Origin: Willaertia magna
Lineage: Eukaryota > Heterolobosea > Eutetramitea > Acrasida > Naegleriidae
Assembly (NCBI GenBank): GCA_902984215.1
Contig: CADWAF010000154.1
Span: forward strand, 1 to 28,799
Reading direction: 5' to 3'
DNA: 28,799 nucleotides
Below are positions 1 to 13,150 of this stretch, in pieces; position 1 is the stretch's first letter, and the number at the start of each line of letters is the position of its first letter. Under the pieces are notes generated by a model, which worked only from the letters and a program-made list of their open reading frames with translations, was not told where the DNA came from and searched no databases. Position numbers and translations under genes: made by a program.

Positions 1-157
1 CTCAAAGCACCTCTCACTTTACCTTTAGATATTTCTCTTGGAGATTGTCACACCCCTTACACTTCCTTTTACATTCTGTTCAAACCCTTTGCTTCCTAGC
101 TCCGCTCGGAATGGTTGGCAAAGAAAATTGAAAATTGGGTTATTTGATTCAAAAAAA
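1..157 (+). promoter_or_regulatory. 5' flank/leader of the BEACH gene with a short uORF
   Basis: This stretch is less AT-rich than the gene behind it and is pyrimidine-rich on the plus strand. The reading frame of the BEACH gene stays open back to about position 38, but only from a TTG, so I treat it as leader. A short upstream ORF (111-131, ATG GTT GGC AAA GAA AAT TGA) ends 26 nt before the chosen start. If the transcript begins upstream of 111, this uORF could dampen translation. The transcription start is not visible. Confidence 0.4.
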
Positions 158-3100
158 ATGAGCGGGTTATCTAGAATGTCTAATGATAACTCTAGCGCAA
201 ACGATGCTAATCAACAGCAATGTATTTCATCACCGGAAGTGATACTATTAGAAGAAGATAGTTATATAGAAAAATTAAATACTAAAAATTTAAAAAAACT
301 AGAGACATTAACTATTAATACTACCGCTTCTTCTTCTACAACCCTTGTTGACAACAATGACAATAATTCACCATTTCATTTACTTTTAAATCAACAATTA
401 AATTATCAACAAGAACAAATTCTTTCTAATTCAATGGATGAAACATTTTTAAAAAAAATTAAAAAAGTTTGGAATTATTATAGACAAGAAAATATTTCAA
501 AACTTCAAAAAGAAAAATATTTATTTGAATTCGTAAATTTAATAAATGATTTTTTCGATAGTAATTCCGATATACATTTTGTTTTACCATTATATGAGTA
601 AGTATTAATTTTGATACACTTTTTACTTATTGGAATGTAATTTTATTAAAATAGTGGATTAGATATTAATGAATTAATTTATTTTTTATCATTAGAGTTT
701 ATTCATCATTTTTGTGATTTATTTGACACTCAAATAACGCCATCAACTTTAATAAATTATATTAATGAAAAGTATCATTTAACAACATTTATTTCAGAAA
801 TGAATTATGACAAGGTTGTGGCCTTCTTTTTTTATAAACAACAGCAAGAATCAAAACAACAAGAAGAAAATAAATATTCTTATGAAAAATCGTTATGTAC
901 TTTGTTAAGTAAAACATTATGTTTATTAATTGAAAGTGTAAATGATTTAAAAATTGTAAAAGGTTTAACAAGTACGATAATAATATGTATTGAATTTTAT
1001 TTACAATGGATTGGATTAAATCAAAAAATAAATAAAGAAGATAACGAACAACAATACAATTGTTTAAAAAATATGAATTATACCTTATTAAGTAATATCC
1101 AAGAAAAACTATCAGAATATATAAAAGTATATTTTACAAATACTAATGAAAAATTTAAAATTAAAGAAACTTTAACGACAAGAGATAATCATCCTTGTAT
1201 AATTTTAAGTAATTTATTATTACAAATTTCAAAGAAAGGGAAAGAAGTTTTTGATGAAGTTTTTTTAGAGACATTTATTTGGAAAAAATTATTTTTATTT
1301 ATTTATTTTATTTTTAATAGAGATAACAATAATAATAATTTAGAGAAAAAGAGAAAGGATAGTATTTATAGATCTATATATTGTAATGTATTAAATATTC
1401 AGTTTTCAAATTTTATTGGGTTATCAATAGGAAATATGTTTACAATTGCGTCTAAAAATATTACAAAATTATTACAATTAAGTAAACAAAAAGTTTTTAA
1501 TGAAATGTTAAGTTTAATTGAAGAGATTTATTTGGAAAAAGAGAAATCAAATAAACCAACAACGACAGCAACGTCAGTAAATACTTCTGTACAAAGTACG
1601 GAAACCGTTGTAACGGATGATGAATTAAGTTTACAGTCAACAACGACAACAACGAATAATGAAAATAATAATGAAACCTCTTCTAATGAAGATATTGTTT
1701 ATTTAGATTTATTATATATGAGTGAGATTTGTGTATTTATTTTATTTCATTCAATTCATATTGTTCCTAATTGTTTTGTTGAATTTGAAACTTTTGATGG
1801 ATATGAAGTGTTACAAAAAATATTTTATAAAGTTACAACAAAATATAAAAAGAGATTATTGGAAGATAATGCTAATAATAGCAACAACAAATCAAAAGAA
1901 ATATTTATACAATTTAATCAAGAGAAAATGTTAACGATCATACATGTTTTATGTTCCATTGTATTAGATCTAACAATCTCTATTCAAATGGTTAATCAAC
2001 TAGAAATGATACAATCTTCATTATTAGAACCATGTAAACATAATCATCATATGTTTGATGTTTTAGTTCAGTTATATGATTACACAGATATGAATAACTT
2101 GATAATTAATAGTAATAGCATTGTTAATAGTGAAAATGTTTGGAATTGTAAGAAAGAGTTATTAGATCATGTATTATCTATTTTAATATTATTTCAACAA
2201 GAATATTTTGATAAATTATATATAAGTCAACCGTTTAGGATTTTATGTAACAATTTTACAAAAACTTCAGAAATTATGCAAATTGAAGTTTTAAGAACTT
2301 TTGAGTTTTATATTAAAAGTTTTTGTAATAATTTTGAACAAAATAATAATTATGTTGATTTATTTTGTAAAGCTATTTTAAGAGAGTATTGTAAATTATT
2401 ATTAACAAACCATTTAAAATATATAGATTCTATAAATAGAATATGTGACCATATAAGAGAAATGATTGAAACAAATGATTTTACAACAATTTCATTTTTA
2501 TTAAGAAAATCAAACTTTACAAAAATAATATTAAAATCAATTTATTTATTACCAAGTCAAAGAAATACTTTAGTTATGATAAAATTAGTTAAATTAATTT
2601 ATTTATTTTTAGGAAATAATTTAGATAATCATGTAGATCTAATGTCAAATGTCAAACCTAAAAGCAATGAATTATATTATTTATTATTTGATGAAGAACT
2701 TATCTTAAGTACATTAGATGTTATAAAAATAATTGTAATCGCAGATAAAGATCAACAATGGGATTTTATTGTTGTTGATCTATTAGATATCATGTTATCA
2801 AACAGTTCAAATATGTATAGTAACAATAATAGTTTAAATAATAGTGATAGTAGTGTAAATGAGAAACATTTAAAGATGTGTGAACATATTTTAAATTATT
2901 TACATGAGATATTTATAAAGAATGAAAGTGTAAAGAATTCATTTTGTAAATATAAAGGATATGAAAAGGTAATAAAATTATTATATAAATTTAGTAGATT
3001 TTTAAAAAAGAAAGATAATTTAAATGAGGTAAAAGGTGAAGATAATTGTAATGGTCAATTAGAAAATTTAGTATTTCGTGTAGTGCAATCTACTATTTTA

Positions 3101-6100
3101 TTGTTAACTATTACAATGCAAAATAATGTTGAAAATCAATTTTATTTTAAGAGAAATATAACTTTTTCAAGTTTATTTGAACCATTACATATTTGTGGTT
3201 TTGTAAAATATTTTGAATATGGTATTCATTTAACAATGAATTTAATACAATTTTCATTAATGGATACAACATTATATACTTTACAACATATTACAAAAAC
3301 TTCTGTAGATACCAATACAGTAATGTCATCAACTACTAATAATTCACCAAACTTTGTACAATTAATAGATAATAAGAATGATATCATTACAGAGCCAATA
3401 ACAACCGCAAGAATTGCAAAAGAATGTATTTCCTTAATTGAGGATGACAATACAATTAATTTTACAAATTTATTAGTAAATGAATTTTTAATGAAAATGA
3501 GAACAAGAATTTTACTTTTTGAAAATCCAGAAATTATTCCAGAAGTATTACTAAAACTTTACGGCAGGAATTTAAATGTAATTCAACCAAAACTATCAAA
3601 ACTATTTTTCCAAATTTTATTAACAACAGCATGTAAATATTCCACAAATAGAGAGAAATTAACGAGAGCTAAATCTTTATTAGTTTTAATGAAAGAATTT
3701 ACAAAAGTTTTATTAGATCCAGAACATTTACTTTCTAATATGATTATTAAATTATTATTAGTTTTATCTCAACATAATTTTTCAGTTAGAGAAATGCAAT
3801 ATTATTTTTCTTTATTTAATAAAAATCAAAGAAAGAATGATATATCACATAAATTAAATAAGAGTAAAGATCAAATATTAGCTTTTAATAATTTATTAAA
3901 TACTTTATTAGAAATGTCTCAATGTGAATATGTTCCAAATTATTATATTGATTTTTCTCCATTAAATAAAAGTAAAATATTTAGAATGGATGATTTAAAA
4001 CAATTAAAAACAAAGAAAAGATTATTTCAAAGTTCTTCTAATAAAATTGCATATGATAGAGAAGAACGTGTTTTATTGAAAAGATCATTAGACACAATAT
4101 CGTCTATACTATTCCCAAAATTAGAATATCCACATTGGCCTTCAGATAGAGGACATACTGTAACTTTATGGTTTAGGGTAGAAAGTAATAGAAGTGGTAT
4201 TTGCCTATTTAGTTTCTCTTCACATATTCATGAGATTTCTTTTAACTTTTGTATAACCCCTGAGATGTTTATTACGGTAGAAAAGAAAACAAATCATAAG
4301 AATAATATTATTGATGACGACAACAAGAATAATAGCAATGTTAATAACAGTAATAATAATAATAATAGTGAATGGTCAGAGATATTTACAGATTTTTCAT
4401 TTGAATTAGATAAATGGTATTTTATTAGTATAAATCAACAAGTTAAACAATTACAAGATAAAGTAGAATATATTTTCCAATTATTCATTAATGGATCTTC
4501 AACTCAAACAATTATTCATGAAGAAAAGTTTGATAAAAGTTTATTAGATACATTAAAATCATTTTTAAATATTTCACAAACAAGTTTAGAATATGTTGTC
4601 TTAGGAGCTAGAATATTTGAAATCAATCAAATGATTAAAAAGACAATGGATACAATTAAAAGAAAGACAAATGCATTAATGGAGGGAGTAATTAGTAGTC
4701 ATCAACAAGTAAATGAGGAATTTTTTATTTCACCTGCTTTTCAAATTGGTAACATGTTCTTTATTGAAGATTGTTTAAATGAAGAAGAAATTTATATGAT
4801 TTATCATTTAGGCCCAAATTATGTTGGAAATTTTGATGAAGATGTTTCACAATATTTTTGTAATGAAATAATTAATGAGCAATCTGTAGCTAGGTTTAAA
4901 AATAAGATTTATTATATGAAAGATTGTTCAAATAATGTTGGATTATCGCATTTATCAAATCGTTTGATTTTTGTGTTTTCAGCGATGGATTGTCATTTTG
5001 TAACGAGACAAGTTGTCACAAAATCAAAACAAAATCAATTAAATACTTTTGATAGTGTTGATACAGTTATTGGAAAGCCAACTACAACAATTACTCCAAT
5101 ACATCCTCCTCAGCCTTCCTCATTAAGTAGTAATGCTAACAATACAACTAATATAACTACAAATAACAACACAGATGCTCTTGTCGTTAATAATACAATT
5201 AGTAGTAGCAAAAGTAATTTAAGTATTGCTTCTCTTTCAGAAAACTCAACAACAACATCCACCTCCAGTTCAGTGACAGTAAATACTAATGTTAATACCA
5301 ACGTTAGTGTAAAGCAACAACCATCGTCTTCTCCAACAACTAGTACCAGTACTAAAACAAATAATAACAATAACAATAGTAATAACAAGAATAATAATAA
5401 GGAAAATAATAAGAGAAATATTAGACATTTCATTCCAAACAAAACATACAATGCAAATCAACCTATACAAATATCAACATCAAATTCAAATGAATATGTT
5501 ACAATTAAATGTTATTTATCAGGTAAAACTACGCAAGTACGTAAATGTACATTTAAAAGTAATTTATATGTTATTGGAGGAATGAGAACAATTTTAGGAT
5601 TATATATTAAAACAAAAGATCCTTCAAGTAAAATTTACATTTTATTATTAATTTCATATTTAATGAAATTTAATTCATTAAATACATCCGAAATGAATAC
5701 AATTAATGGTTATGATTTATTAAATTATAATTTACAAAGAAATGACAAAGATAATTTATTTAGTGTTACTAATAATGTTTTATTAACATTATTTGTAATG
5801 AGTGGTTTAGATATACCTACTCAATTCATGGTACAAAATAATAATTCTTTAAAGATAAAAGTGAAAGAAATTTGTAAACGTGGCTTAATTAATAATTTTA
5901 TGGTTGTTGAAAAGTTATTATTAGATTGGAGAATTTGGCAATTAAACGCAGCAACTAATACTTTCAAGAAAATGTTAAAATGTTTATCAGATTTAGTTAC
6001 ACACAATAATTATAGAAACATACAAGTATGTGAACATCACCGTTATGTTTATTTAAGAATGGTAAATGTATCAAGAAGATTTTTATTTTTTATGTCAAAT

Positions 6101-9100
6101 ATGTTTATTACAGAATTTAAATTTAAATGGTCAGTTAAAACTATACAACCAATTATTAAGATTTTAAAGAATATTATACCTAGACCATTAAATATTACAT
6201 CATTCTTTCCTTTTGTACAATACGTTACTTTAACGCATCAAATAGAATTAGATTATTTACGTTCTTCTAATGAAAATAAGGAGAAAGGAACTGTTGATTA
6301 TAATGATTTCTTATTTACTGAACCAAGAAAATCAATTTTAACATTATTATACAATTTGATGGAAGAAGCACCTGATGACGTTCTGGAAGATTTACATGCA
6401 ATCTTATCATCAGGTCAATTAATTGCTTTATTAAATAATAAATCAAATTTAATTAGAAATATTTTACTTAAAATATTAGGAATTTATTTAACAAGAAAAG
6501 ATAATATTAGAGAAAGTTTTATTAAATCAAATTATCATTATGTTTTAGGTCAGATCTTATTAGAAGTTAATGATCCTTCTTTACATGAATTACAAGTAAT
6601 GTTTGATTTATTGATTGGTACTTTTCAAAAGAAAGTTTATGATGAGATGAATTCAGTAATTGTTAATAATTCAACTAGAAATGTTGATGTTTTAAAGAAC
6701 AATACTATTTCTAATTTGGATAAGAAGAAAATAACTTCTTTTGAAGAACCAATTAGTACAAAGAATGTTCTTTTAAGATCTAGTCCAACTAATGATACAA
6801 ATAATAATGACATTTATTTAAGATCATCAGAAGATTATTTAACTTTAACAAATAATGAGTTAATGTCTTCTCCAATTATTGTAACAAACGCCAAGAGTAC
6901 TTCCAATTTATTATCTTCTTCAAAATCACCAAACAATAGTTTAATTTCTGGAGCGTTGACAATGACAGGAACAGGTGAATCCCCAAGAACAAAACGTTCA
7001 AAATCTGTATTCTTCCAAGATTTAAAAAGTAATGATAATTCAGCATTAGGACATTTAAATCATTCTTCAGAAAAGTTAAAGAAAACAACAATTTCTTTAA
7101 TTCGTTATGATTTTGATCAATTTGCTTTTAAAGAGTTTTTAATTCCAATATTAAGATTAATTCCTTCAATTAAAAATAATTTAGAGAAATTTAATGTTTT
7201 AGAAAATGTATTTAAATTATTTAAACAAGGTGGAGAAAAGTTAAAATTATATTTTTATGAAATTAAAGTATTTCAATATTTACAAACTTATTGTCAAATT
7301 GCTAATAATGATGTAACATTCTTAAAATTAACATTAGATTTTATTATTGAATATTTAAATTATAGTATTTTAAATGTTACAAAAGCTACATTCTCACAAT
7401 TAGGTTTAAAAGGTGGTAGTATTGAAATATTAGCAAATATTTTACAATTTTTATTAGTTATGGAGAAGAATACTTATGACATTGTTTTTATACAAAATAT
7501 ACAACGATATATTCTACATGGTGTTTTAAAGTATTTCCATGAGCATTATTTATTTAAAGAATTATTTAATCAAACTAATAATAATTACTCTCCATTTAGT
7601 CAATTTTCATTAAATAATAACAATACAAATGCACCAATAAGTAGTGGTAAGAAAGATAAGAAAAAGGAAAAGAAATTGTTAAATCAATTAAATGCAAGTT
7701 TTATTGCTTTTTGTACTTGTGCTGTTGATTATGTTGTTCAATGGTTTGATTTACCAATTCATCCTCCAACTATTGATATAACTAGAAAGAAGAGTTTAGA
7801 TAATAGTAACAATATCACTACAAATAACAGTAATAATAACAATACTAATAATAACAATGCAGAAGATTTTGTAATTTACTCTCCATTAAGAAGAAAAACA
7901 GTTTCAAATAAGAAACAAGCATTAGAAAGTAGAAAAAGAAAAGATGATCTTTTATTTACAACCAAGAATTCACCACCAACCAATCAATTACCTTCAAATA
8001 CACTTGTTGAAAATGTTGAATTTATTACTGACTATATGAATATAAAGAAAGAAGATGATAATAAAAAGAATAATAATGAACCTGTTATGAGTAGTAAAAT
8101 AAATGTAAATGAAAGAGAATTAAGAATGGAATTATCTGCTAATTATTTTTATGAATATGAATGTAAATTAATGGAAACACATTTTACTTTACAAAATAAT
8201 TTACAACAAGGATTGCATTATTCACAACAACAATTATTGAATGATGCATTAAATGTAAACAATGAAAATAACTTATCAGAGAAAGAAGATAATATTAACA
8301 ACACTAATAATAATTTAAATAATAGTGATACCTCTTCGATTTCACCTTTCCATCAATCACCACAAGATATTTCTGGATTTATTTATTGGCTAGTTGAATC
8401 CATAAGAAAATGTTTACGTAATCAACAAAAACAAAAACAAAATAACAATGAAGAAGTTGAATATTCACCAATCTCAACAACAGAATTTATTTTAATAGAA
8501 CAATTAAAACGTGTCTTTATCTATCTATTAGATACTAAAAGAGATAAATCTGATCATATCTTTGTCTTATTACATTTACTTTATTTCTTCCCTTTCCATT
8601 CAGAACTAGATATCCATGATCTATTACAAGAACCTTTAGGACAACAAGAGATGAAGAATTGTGGAAAGTTTTTAAAAAGTTTTTCTTCTGATTCAAAATT
8701 TGTAACAAAATTACTTTTTAGAACTTCTAAATTTTTTAATAATTTAAATAGTAAGAATGATAAGTTATTAAATTATTTAAATAGAAAAGTTTGGAAAATT
8801 ATAATTACTTCAAGTAAAGATTATTTAAAGAAAAATGTTTTTGTAAAGAACAAGCTAATTGATATAATGGAAATTTTAGATGACATTTATAATTTTACAA
8901 CGAATAATAATAATAATAATAATATTGGTTCTTTACTTTTACAACCAACTGTCATTGATCAAGTTAGAGAATGGGAATCCATAGAATTCTCAGAGTTCAA
9001 CTCTAAACTAACGAGTATAACAGAAACAATTTTAAGAACAGAAGAAGCTGACAAGAAAAAAGAATTACAATTCCAATCTTGTTTAAATTTTGAACACTCT

Positions 9101-12100
9101 ACATTAGAAATTAACAAAATTAAATATTTAAAACCAAATATGATGAAAGTTAAAAGTATGTTAGATAGTGATTTGCAATCAAGAAAGAGATGGAAAAATC
9201 TTATTAAATTTACTAATTTGGATATTAGTGTTTTTAATGTTTATTTCATGACAATGAACCATGCTAATGTTAAAACAAAATCTACAGTTACCACAACGAG
9301 AGGTCACATTACTGCTGAGAATGATTATCATCAATTACCTTTTAGACCTTATGATGAAACAAGTTTTGAGAATGTTGATTGGAAGTTGGATTCAACTTCT
9401 GGACCAAATCGTGTGAGAATGAGGTTGAAAAGACAAAACAAGAAGAGAACATTTGAAGAGGAATTAAGTATTATTGAACAAGTACATGTTGGTACGACAT
9501 CTCCTTCTTCGTCTTCTACGACAAGTACTACTAGAGATAGTAGGGAAGGAAATAAAGGAGAGGCAAATAGTGGTGAAGATCAAATATCTTCTATAGATAG
9601 TGTCTTAATTGAAAATATTGTGAATTATAATTATTTATCAATTAAATCAATAATATCCCAACCAAAGAAATGTACTAGAATTACACCATTAAGAGTGACA
9701 GAAGGAGAATTAATATTAGGTGAAGATGGTGTTTATTTCATTGCCATGACAAGTTATCCATTAGCTATTCGTCGTGGTGGAAGTATTAATACAACAAGTA
9801 GTCATCACCGTAGCCACACTAATCAATTACAATCAGAAATGAATAAGACCTATAATTTTGGTTATGAATTAATTAGAGAAATACACAACCGTAGATATCT
9901 ATTAAAGAATAATGCATTAGAATTCTTTTTAACAAATGGTAAATCCTTTTTCTTTGCTTTTGAAGATACAGATACAAGAGATCAAACTTTAAAAACATTA
10001 ACATCTCCAGCTGAGTTTGCATTACCTAATTTAAATTTACCTAACCTTGTTAACTATGAAGAAGAAGTAAATGGTAAATTAATATTTAAGAAATCAATTA
10101 CACAGAAATGGGCTGAAGGAACAATCTCAAATTTTGAATATCTCATGCATTTAAATATATTAGCTGGAAGATCATTTAATGATTTAACACAATATCCTGT
10201 ATTTCCTTATTTAATTAGGGATTATGATAGTAATGAATTAGATTTAAGTAATCCTAATACTTTTAGAGATTTACGTAAACCAATGGGTGCTTTGAATGAG
10301 AAACGTAGAGAAAAGTTTATTGAAAAGTATGAAAATACAAAAGAGATTGAAGATCAACCTTATCATTATGGCAGTCACTATTCTACACCAATTGCTGTTT
10401 CTTACTATTTAGTTAGGTTAGAACCTTTTACTAGAGTGTTCTTTGAGTTTAATGATGGTAAATTAGATTTGGCTGACAGAACATTCCATTCAATTAAGAA
10501 AGCATATGAATTGTCAAGTGGTGAAACTCAATCAAAGTCAGATGTCAAAGAATTAATTCCAGAATTCTTTTATTTACCTGAATTCTTACAAAATAGAAAT
10601 AGAATTGATTTTGGAGAAATGCAAAACCAATCACGTTTTGATGACATTGAACTACCTACTTGGGCTAAAGGTGATCCTGTTCTATTCATTAGAAAACATC
10701 GTCAAGCATTAGAAAGTGATTATGTCTCACGTAATTTACATCATTGGATAGATTTAATCTTTGGTTATAAACAAAGAGGAGAAGAAGCAATTAAAGCATG
10801 TAATGTATTCCACTATATGACTTATGAAGGCTCATTAACTGATGAAGTTGACTTAATTGATGACCCAATTACAAGAGAAGCAAGATGGACACAGATCTGT
10901 ACTTATGGTCAAACTCCAAAACAATTATTTAAGAAACCACATCCAGAAAGATATGCAACAAATAATTTAATGGGTGGAGGGAATGATAATATTAATTTAG
11001 AAAATCAAGATGCCATTTCATCTATTACTAATGATTCAATTCTCTCACAACAACATATTATTAAGGAACAATTTATTTCTCCAATTATTACACCAACAAC
11101 AATGATGTCAGCTAATGCTGATAATATTTCAGTTGTTAGTACCACTGATAATGATACAAATAATATTAATAACATTGATGATTATACATTAGTGGTAGAA
11201 GAGGCAATTAGTCCTAATAATACTTTTAATGTAGGTATTAGTACATCAACTGTTGTGACAAGTACTAATAATAATCAAAGTATTTTAATTGTACCTGTCA
11301 CTAATTATATCTTTAAAGTAGCTAATCAATTATCACCAGGTAATATACGTATATTTAAAGAAGCAGTCGCAGATTTATATATTCGTAGTGAAACCACAAC
11401 ACAAAGTACAAGTGTTATTGCAGTTGGTAAACATAAAATCTTTATACCACCATCAGGACAAGAACGTAAGAATTCACCTGTCTATTTAAGTTATAGACAT
11501 TGGGATAAAACATTACGTATATGTAAATGGGATAGTGGTAAAGCATTACATATCTTTCACTTTATGAACCAACCAGAAGTGTATAAATGTTGTAAATTCT
11601 CTAAAGAAGGAGATAAATTAGTAGTTGGTACTAATAGAGGGGTATTATATTTATTTAAAGTAAATAATAGAGTTAAAATACATAAGAATACAACAAATAC
11701 AAATGTTAAAACAGAAAAGGATAATAAGTTTTTAGATCATGTAGCTACTTTATCTGGTCATTCAGATTCTGTTTTATGTGTAGCTATATCAACTGAATTT
11801 TCTTTAATTATAAGTGGTTCTAAAGATTGTTGTATGATTGTTTGGGATTTAAATCGTTTTAGATATATTCGTGCAATTAAACATGATGGACAAGTGACTT
11901 GTATTGCTGTCAGTCCAACAACTGGAGATATGGCTAGTTTCTGTCAAAATAACAAAAACCAACAAAATCATTTATATTTATGGACTGTTAATGGTGATTT
12001 AATTTCTTATTGTAATATAAGTGCTAAAATAACTTGTATGAAATTTACATGGATGGAAGAAGGAATTAACCAAAATGTTTTAATTTGTGGTTTTGAGAAT

Positions 12101-12262
12101 GGTACAATTGCAGTATTAGATGCTTTATCTTTAAAACCAATTTCTAAATTGAAAATTACAGATTATACTTCACCAATTACATGTATTGATATTAATCAAA
12201 ATATGACTGAAATTGTAAGTGGTGATGAACAAGGATTTGTTGTTTCTTGGTATAGAAAATAA
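158..12262 (+). CDS. Giant BEACH-domain/WD40 protein (LvsA/WDFY3-like), two exons 158-597 and 655-12262
   Basis: BEACH proteins are large scaffolds in membrane traffic; the Dictyostelium LvsA and animal WDFY3 (ALFY) type acts in contractile vacuole, cytokinesis or autophagy functions. The predicted product is 4015 residues. A Ser/Asn-rich N-terminus is followed by a long helical, armadillo-like region. A concanavalin-like domain lies at about 1300-1530 (HWPSDRGHTVTLWF). The linker at about 1620-1745 is Thr/Ser/Asn-rich. A PH-BEACH domain lies at about 3120-3272 (LRVTEGELILGEDGVYF). The BEACH domain at about 3290-3580 has the signatures WAEGTISNFEYLMHLN and AGRSFNDLTQYPVFPYL. WD40 repeats fill about 3690-4015. 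The protein ends at the last WD repeat, so the FYVE domain of WDFY3 is absent. The start is ATG 158 in an A-rich context (ATG 176 is the alternative). A 57-nt intron joins GA|T in frame 48 codons before an internal ATG at 800. The second exon of 11.6 kb is uninterrupted. Confidence 0.95.
598..654 (+). other. Intron 1 of the BEACH gene
   Basis: The 57-nt intron begins GTAAGT and ends AATAG. Without splicing, the first exon would stop at 599-601. Removing it rebuilds a GAT codon across the junction and keeps one frame through to 12262. Confidence 0.93.
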
Positions 12263-12263
12263 A
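12258..12263 (+). terminator. Candidate polyadenylation signal AATAAA overlapping the BEACH stop codon
   Basis: The hexamer AATAAA contains the TAA stop (12260-12262). No better AATAAA is seen in the next 100 nt, and that DNA is already coding on the other strand. The same overlap is seen at 20910-20915 and nearly at 18111-18116, but A-rich DNA makes chance matches likely. Confidence 0.35.
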
Positions 12264-12830
12264 TTAATTTAATAATTCTTGAATACTTATTGACTTTCTT
12301 GTTGGAGACGGTTGATTGGTATTATTAATGTTATGGCTATTATTGGTATATATTACGTTAGAGGGAGTATTGTTATTGGTGGGATTATCTAAGGGATCAT
12401 TATTTGATAGGTTAATAATTTTATTAACAATGGTTGGTTCAGTTGAAATTGTTGGCGTTTGGTTTGGAATATTGTTATTATTAATAATACTGTTTGAATT
12501 TGAGAGAGAAGAAGAGTTTGTTGTTTCTTTATTTACAATTGTACTAGTTTCATATGAAGAATTTGTAGAGAGAGATGGAAGACTTCTTCTTTTACTTACA
12601 ATTTCATTAACAGGTTGACTGGAATGTTTTGGGTTGTCACCAAGGTGAAACTCAAAAGTTTGAGCTTGCATTGTTGGTTGAACTTTATTTACTGTTGTTG
12701 TTACACTTGAAGTGTTTTTATTTCTTTTAATTTTAAAGTGGTATGTTCCATTACTACCATTTTGTGTAAAGTTTGTAAAGGAATTGTCATGAATTTTTAT
12801 TTTCTTTGTTGGAGGTTGACTGCTTGACAT
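12264..12830 (-). CDS. Asn/Ser/Thr-rich hypothetical protein with basic patch, 188 aa
   Basis: I do not recognise this protein. It starts at ATG 12828-12830 and ends in TAA at 12264-12266, one nucleotide from the BEACH stop on the other strand. Residues 7-13 (PTKKIKI) resemble a monopartite nuclear localisation signal, so a nuclear role is possible but is only inference. The middle (about 95-175) is disordered, rich in Asn, Ser and Thr. There are two more basic clusters (KIKRNKN and SKRRS) and a short hydrophobic C-terminal end (SISIQELLN) that could be a docking peptide. There is no signal peptide, membrane segment or known domain. The antisense frame at 12316-12618 is hydrophobic only because it mirrors Asn/Ile codons, so the minus-strand frame is preferred. 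No intron is needed. The 3' untranslated region must run into the BEACH coding sequence. Confidence 0.7.
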   Translation of the reverse strand: MSSSQPPTKKIKIHDNSFTNFTQNGSNGTYHFKIKRNKNTSSVTTTVNKVQPTMQAQTFEFHLGDNPKHSSQPVNEIVSKRRSLPSLSTNSSYETSTIVNKETTNSSSLSNSNSIINNNNIPNQTPTISTEPTIVNKIINLSNNDPLDNPTNNNTPSNVIYTNNSHNINNTNQPSPTRKSISIQELLN

Positions 12831-13150
12831 ATTGATGTTTTCAATATTCGTTTGTTTTATTTTTTTAAAGTTGGTTATTATTCCAGAAAAATTGGCCCAG
12901 CTTTAAAGGATAAAAATCAAAATAAAAAATTTCTAAATTAGGATGGAGATTAGTTTTTGTAACAAATTGACAAAAAACGACTAATTTCCAAAATTCAACT
13001 TTGAATCCAAATAAACAGAAAGAAAAACAAAGTTTACTCCAAATATGACTCGCTTTTTTTCGACTAGGAAAAATTAATTTTTATTAACAATTCGTTAATT
13101 ATGGAAATTTACAACATTTCGTATTGTACAATAAATTAAGGTTATGAAAA
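12831..13150. other. Intergenic region between two minus-strand genes
   Basis: These 320 nt hold the upstream region of the 188-residue gene and the 3' end of the 364-residue gene. They are AT-rich but ordinary in complexity. I see no open frame, RNA gene or repeat. Confidence 0.6.

Noticed and set aside
38..157. N-terminal extension of the BEACH protein by 40 residues
   Set aside because: The extension starts at TTG, not ATG, and its composition differs from the following coding DNA; ATG 158 has a good A-rich context.
5110..5451. Minus-strand hydrophobic 113-residue frame
   Set aside because: Antisense of the Asn/Thr/Ser-rich linker of the BEACH protein; it lies inside a continuous coding exon with clear homology on the plus strand.
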